NCBI RefSeq assembly: GCF_033807575.1
Contig: NC_084730.1
Span: 3,889,986 to 3,953,985 of the forward strand
Source: Cydia pomonella
Taxonomy: Eukaryota; Arthropoda; Insecta; Lepidoptera; Tortricidae
DNA length: 64,000 nucleotides
Reading direction: 5' to 3'
The notes below the pieces were generated by a model. It made no database searches. It was not told the origin of the DNA and saw only the letters and a list, made by a program, of their open reading frames with translations. A program made the position numbers and the translations under genes. Every line of letters starts with the position of its first letter. Position 1 is the stretch's first letter. Below are positions 60,518 through 64,000 of this stretch, one piece after another.

Positions 60518-61511
60518 TATATTGGGTCATTACCTATGAAATTGGCGTTTTTGTTCATAAGTATTAGTCATGTCATAGTTTATTTATTTTAAGAGTAACT
60601 TCGAAGTATTTTTTAATTTCATTAGTGCGTTACATAACAACGATTTTACATACAATTATTTGCTACTTTTATTGTTTTATGTATTCAGAATACCGCCCTG
60701 AAAACAGCTCTTTTCATGTGCTGCCGGCTCGAGTATTGAAATGGCTTATATTTTTCTGAAGGGACAGATTTAAGAAAAAAAAACGGCCAAGTGCGAGTCG
60801 GACTCGCCCATGAAGGGTTCCGTACCATTTATGACGTATTAGAAAAACTACTTACTAGATCTCGTTCAAACCAATTTTCGGTGGAAGTTTGCATGGTAAT
60901 GTATATCATATATTTTTTTTAGATTTCTCATTCTGTTATTTTAGAAGTTACAGGGGGGGGGGGGGGGGGGATAGACATTTTTTCACTTTGGAAGTGTCTC
61001 TCGCGCAAACTATTCAGTTTAGAAAAAAATGATATTAGAAACCTCAATATCATTTTTAAAGACCTATTCATAGATACCCCACACGTATGGGTTTGATGAA
61101 AAGAGATTTTTTTAGTTTCAGTTCTAAGTATGGGGAACCCCCAAAATTTATTGTTTTTTTTTTTTTTTTTGTGTAAAAATCTTAATGCGGTTCATAGAAT
61201 ACATTTACTTACCAAGTTTGAATAGTATAGCTCTTATAGTTTCGGAAAAAAGTGGCTGTGACATAATCGGACAGACAGACATGACGAATCTATAAGGGTT
61301 CCGTTTTTTGCCATTTGGCTAAGGAACCCTAAAAATATGAGATAGAAAATGTGCCTTAAAAATGTCTCAGATTACTGGCAAAAATTTGTTTGGTTTGAAA
61401 ATGCCATCACAAAATAATCCGCAAAATTCATTGTATGAAAAATCGAATTTCGTTAAAGTTCTCCATATAAAACGCCAATTTCATAGGTAATGACATGACC
61501 TAATATTATAA
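60518..61511. repeat. Fold-back element interrupted by a GGGTTCCGTA copy
   Basis: Outer arms ATTACCTATGAAATTGGCGT (60530) and complement (61465) enclose the inverted family member below. Confidence 0.6.
60778..61336 (-). repeat. GGGTTCCGTA-family repeat, single-unit full copy
   Basis: Ends AAACGGCCAAGTGCGAGTC and GGCTAAGGAACCCTAAAAA. One copy of the ACGTGTGGGG marker (minus); a G run at about 60953-60970. Confidence 0.8.
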
Positions 61512-61536
61512 TTTTGTCTCTGGTTGTACGTGTTGT

Positions 61537-63026
61537 CTACTGATCCCACTTCTTGAATTCCAGTCCGTCGGGCGGTTTCACCTCCACCTTGTCTTTGGCC
61601 ACCTGGTCCCAGTTCGTACTGAGCACCGTGCCTCCGGACTCCACCTGGAAAATATTATTTTTTAATACTGTTTCCTATAATACTTATTTATTTAACAAGG
61701 AAGCAATGTTGTTACATCTCAAAAGCGTTCGATAGCCTTAACCACACCTGTATATGGACAAGCCTGAAACAACAAGGAGTACATGAATTATACGTAGAGA
61801 TCATCAGACGGATATATACCATTAGCAAAAGCAGAATTAGACTGGAATCGACTGGTAAAACATTCCCTATACAAAGGGGAGTCCGGCAAGGTGACCCACT
61901 ATCACCAAAATTATTCTCTGCTGTCTTAGAACAAATATTCAGGAAACTCGAATGGGAATACTTTGGCCTCAACATAAATAGCATACGCCTAAGGCTTGAT
62001 TTCCTCCTACGCTGACGTCGGTCGCTGACTTCGGTCGAGCGTACCATCGGTCGCGTATGACATTTAAAAATTCCCGCAGTGCGAAACCGATCGCTGTGCG
62101 GAGCAGTATCATAGTTGCCCGGTGAAACCCTTTTCCGATCGCCTGTGCCACGTACACGTGCGTACAGCGCAGCGGTCAGCTTCGCACTGAACGCGCAATA
62201 GTGATCTATAACGCGTCAGCGCACCGACGTACGCGGCGCTGACGAGCGAGACCGACGCGCGCCATCAGCGCCGCGTACCAATAAATCCGCCGCGGACGTC
62301 GGCGTTGCAGTGCGGCGGCCCATTGCTATTGTGGATATTCGTACGCGCGACCGACGTCAGCGTAGGAGGAAACAAGCCTTAGGTTTGCCGACGTCTTGTT
62401 TGAGGAAAACCCAAAAGAACTAGAATGCATGCTGACAGAGCAAGGCCGTGGGACTGGAGCTTAACTCAGACAAGACTAAATTGATGACAAATTCTAGGAT
62501 TCAAGAAATCACAGTTAATGGATACATTTTAGATTACGTTGATGAATACGTGTAGGTTAAAAATAATGGAGGTGGGCAGGTCACACTATAAGATGTAAGA
62601 CAGAAAAGTGGAGCCAAAGATTTCTCATGTGGCACCCAGTAATACTCCCTATAGAGACCGTGCGCGTTGGAGGGTCTGCCATCTTGTGGCCTGAATCGGA
62701 ACCATAAACATGTACATTTACACGTCACGTGTTTTCTTGTGCATAGTAGGTTCTGCCATCTTGTGGGCTACATCGGAACAATAAACATCACATTCACGCC
62801 TCGCGCCAAAAATCTGACGGCTCCTGTGCTGCCTCCTACAGTTCATGCACGCTCCCTATTACAAGCAATGTATACGCAGTTAGTCCCATTTTAGTGAATA
62901 ATAAAACCATGATGTACTTACAAAGCTCTTATTCATGGCCCTCCGCACTTCGTCTGATCCTTCGCCGTATATTTTCTGGAAGAGCGCGTTCAGCGCAGCG
63001 TTTCCTTCAGGCTTTTCCTCTTCCTC
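61537..63026 (-). CDS. Sgt1: SGT1 (SUGT1) C-terminal exons, gene partial
   Basis: Two coding exons on the minus strand. Exon n-1 is 63026-62922 (35 codons, EEEEKPEGNAALN... to RRAMNKSF), flanked by a TTAG acceptor and a GTAAGT donor. The last exon is 61644-61537 (35 codons plus TAG), beginning after TTCCAG and encoding VESGGTVLSTNW...PPDGLEFKKWDQ. Both introns are phase 0 here. The joined peptide matches the conserved SGS-domain end of SGT1, including the ALNxLFQxIYxxGSDEVxRAMNKSF and GGTVLSTNW blocks. SGT1 is a cytosolic HSP90/HSP70 co-chaperone linked to SCF ubiquitin ligases, kinetochore assembly and stability of leucine-rich-repeat proteins. The TPR and CS domains must lie beyond the right edge, since nothing upstream to 64000 reads as another exon. 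The 1277-bp last intron holds an RTE fragment and a MITE. Confidence 0.93.
61725..62575 (+). mobile_element. RTE-type LINE RT fragment in the last SGT1 intron
   Basis: The frame reads AFDSLNHTCIW, RGVRQGDPLSPKLFSAVLE and SIRLR, breaks for the MITE, then resumes RFADV (catalytic box damaged) and GLELNSDKTKLMTNSR. It is antisense to SGT1. Confidence 0.85.
61993..62378. mobile_element. Harbinger-like MITE splitting the RTE fragment
   Basis: Inverted ends GGCTTGATTTCCTCCTACGC / GCGTAGGAGGAAACAAGCC. Flanks are TAA and TTA where the LINE reads CGCCTAAGG, consistent with a 3-bp TWA duplication with one change. The interior is rich in CGACGTCGGTCG-like motifs. Confidence 0.75.
62576..62921. repeat. 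GTGCGCGTTGGAGGGTC repeat in the SGT1 intron
   Basis: Two GTCTGCCATCTTGTGG / TTCTGCCATCTTGTGG units (62680, 62752) and the CTGACGGCTCCTGTGCTGCC block, as at 6440 and 58970. Confidence 0.55.
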
Positions 63027-63167
63027 CTAATATAATCAAAAAGAATTTGAAATAGAGGTGTATTGTCAAAGAAAACTTTGAGCGACGTAAATTTACTGCC
63101 ATCTTTCGACACATAATTAAAACTTTTAGAACGCCATTAGACTTTGATCCTTATCCTTTCACTGATA

Positions 63168-63444
63168 AAATAATAGAATCAGACATGCCTCAATTTAAGA
63201 TATACTTGTTAGACTTTTTAATAAAAAACGCATTTTACTCAATTAAAGAATATTTAGATTAAGCCGTATCTCTATTAATTAAATTTACTGTAATGTAATT
63301 CATGCATGCTGCATGCTTAGGTTAAGATATTTTTTGTACAATATTTGCATGCCCAATAGCAGGCTGAATACACTGTTCGTAAAAATGTATTTAAGATCCA
63401 CCTGACTGTATTTTAGCAAATAAATGATTTGATTTTGACTGATA
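63168..63444 (+). mobile_element. 5'-truncated LINE end with 7-bp target duplication
   Basis: Encodes a LINE C-terminus (FKIYLLDFLIKNAFYSIKEY, stop), then a UTR ending AAATAAATGATTTGATTTTG. ACTGATA flanks both sides (63161-63167, 63438-63444). Confidence 0.75.
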
Positions 63445-63471
63445 TGTGTTCAATTTGTTAAATATCTAAAA

Positions 63472-63655
63472 GTGGCGCCATCTTACCAGTCACTACCTAA
63501 AGGTTGTGGCGCCATCTTACCGGTCACTACCTAAAGGTTGTGACGCCATCTTACCGGTCACTACCTAAAGGTTGTGGCGCCATCTTACCGGTCACTACCT
63601 AAAGGTTGTGGCGCCATCTTACCTGTCACTACCTAAAGGTTGTGGCGCCATCGCT
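63472..63655. repeat. 34-bp minisatellite, about five units
   Basis: GGCGCCATCTTACCGGTCAC plus TACCTAAAGGTTGT repeats in tandem with few changes. The ancestral MITE at 57850 has a single inverted-type match. Confidence 0.85.
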
Positions 63656-63720
63656 CGAAACGATACTGCTATACCTTTGGCCTTTGATCTATTAGATATT
63701 TATAAATATTACAATTTGAT

Positions 63721-64000
63721 TAGCAGTAGACCTCACATTAAGTCAAGCCTGTGTCGTGAGGACTCTAGGAAATACCAGGAGATTTATCAATAAGATGATG
63801 CGGAAAAAAAAAACAGATAAAAAAGGAGTTTACAAATATAAATGCGATAATCTAAATTTAACTATTTTTTTAAAGTAACAAACTATCTAATTTATTATTT
63901 TAAACTTATGGTACAAGGTGTGCGAGCGTGGGAGTGGTGTGTGTGTGTTTGCGTGCGTGCGTGCGTGCGTGTGTGTGTATGTGTGAAAGAGAGATGTGGT
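63721..64000. other. SGT1 upstream intron; GT/GC-rich microsatellite
   Basis: 63925-63985 is a (GT)n/(GCGT)n tract. No further SGT1 exon was found to the edge. Confidence 0.5.

Larger units (their letters stand above)
63036..63720. repeat. GTGGCGCCATC-family MITE carrying a LINE and a minisatellite
   Basis: The left arm (63036-63167) matches 57850-57985. After the LINE insertion the element continues TGTGTTCAATTTGTTAAATA. The centre is expanded by the 34-bp tandem, then the CGCTCGAAACGATACTGC arm follows. Confidence 0.7.

Noticed and set aside
63472..63655. CRISPR-like array
   Set aside because: The 34-bp units are directly abutted with no unique spacers, in a eukaryotic MITE.

Overview
The window looks like nuclear DNA from a moth or butterfly. 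It is AT-rich and packed with repeats typical of Lepidoptera: tRNA-headed SINEs, LINE fragments of RTE, Jockey/CR1 and Dong-like types, a BEL/Pao remnant, a hAT element, and many palindromic MITEs. Two kinds of host gene can be supported. Everything else recognisable is mobile or repeat DNA.

The core of the window is a dispersed cluster of four paralogous, single-exon genes: A at 12.4-13.9 kb (+), B at 19.8-21.2 kb (+, broken by a frameshift), C at 34.8-36.3 kb (-) and D at 50.0-51.3 kb (+). Each encodes a signal peptide, two Ig-like modules, a two-domain cytokine-receptor-like module (paired cysteines with a C-x-W motif, then a WS-x-P motif), and a C-terminal tail that is often coiled-coil. 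None has a membrane segment. The best guess is a family of secreted, domeless-like (class I cytokine receptor) ectodomains that could act as soluble binders or decoys in JAK/STAT signalling. That role is inference. Genes B and C have good TATA boxes just upstream of the coding exon, so they look like intronless genes with their own promoters. B lacks the first Ig cysteine because of a 14-17 nt deletion. D has an in-frame TAG followed by 27 more codons that still align with B's tail.

The right end (61.5-63.0 kb, -) carries the last two coding exons of SGT1, the HSP90 co-chaperone. They match the conserved C-terminus at residue level and have clean splice sites. Their intron holds an RTE LINE fragment that is itself split by a Harbinger-like MITE.

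Layout: 0-2 kb non-autonomous hAT; 2-12 kb MITEs, SINEs and LINE scraps; gene A; 13.9-19.7 kb SINEs, a fold-back element and a Dong-like LINE; gene B; 21-28 kb repeats with two head-to-head LINEs; 28-34 kb sparse repeats and half of a segmental duplication; gene C; 36-49 kb repeats, a tandem array and the other half of the duplication; gene D; 51.7-53 kb LINE; 54.3-55.6 kb BEL mini-element; 56-61 kb MITEs; SGT1; 63-64 kb MITE with a 34-bp minisatellite.

All calls come from reading the sequence by eye. No database or alignment program was used.
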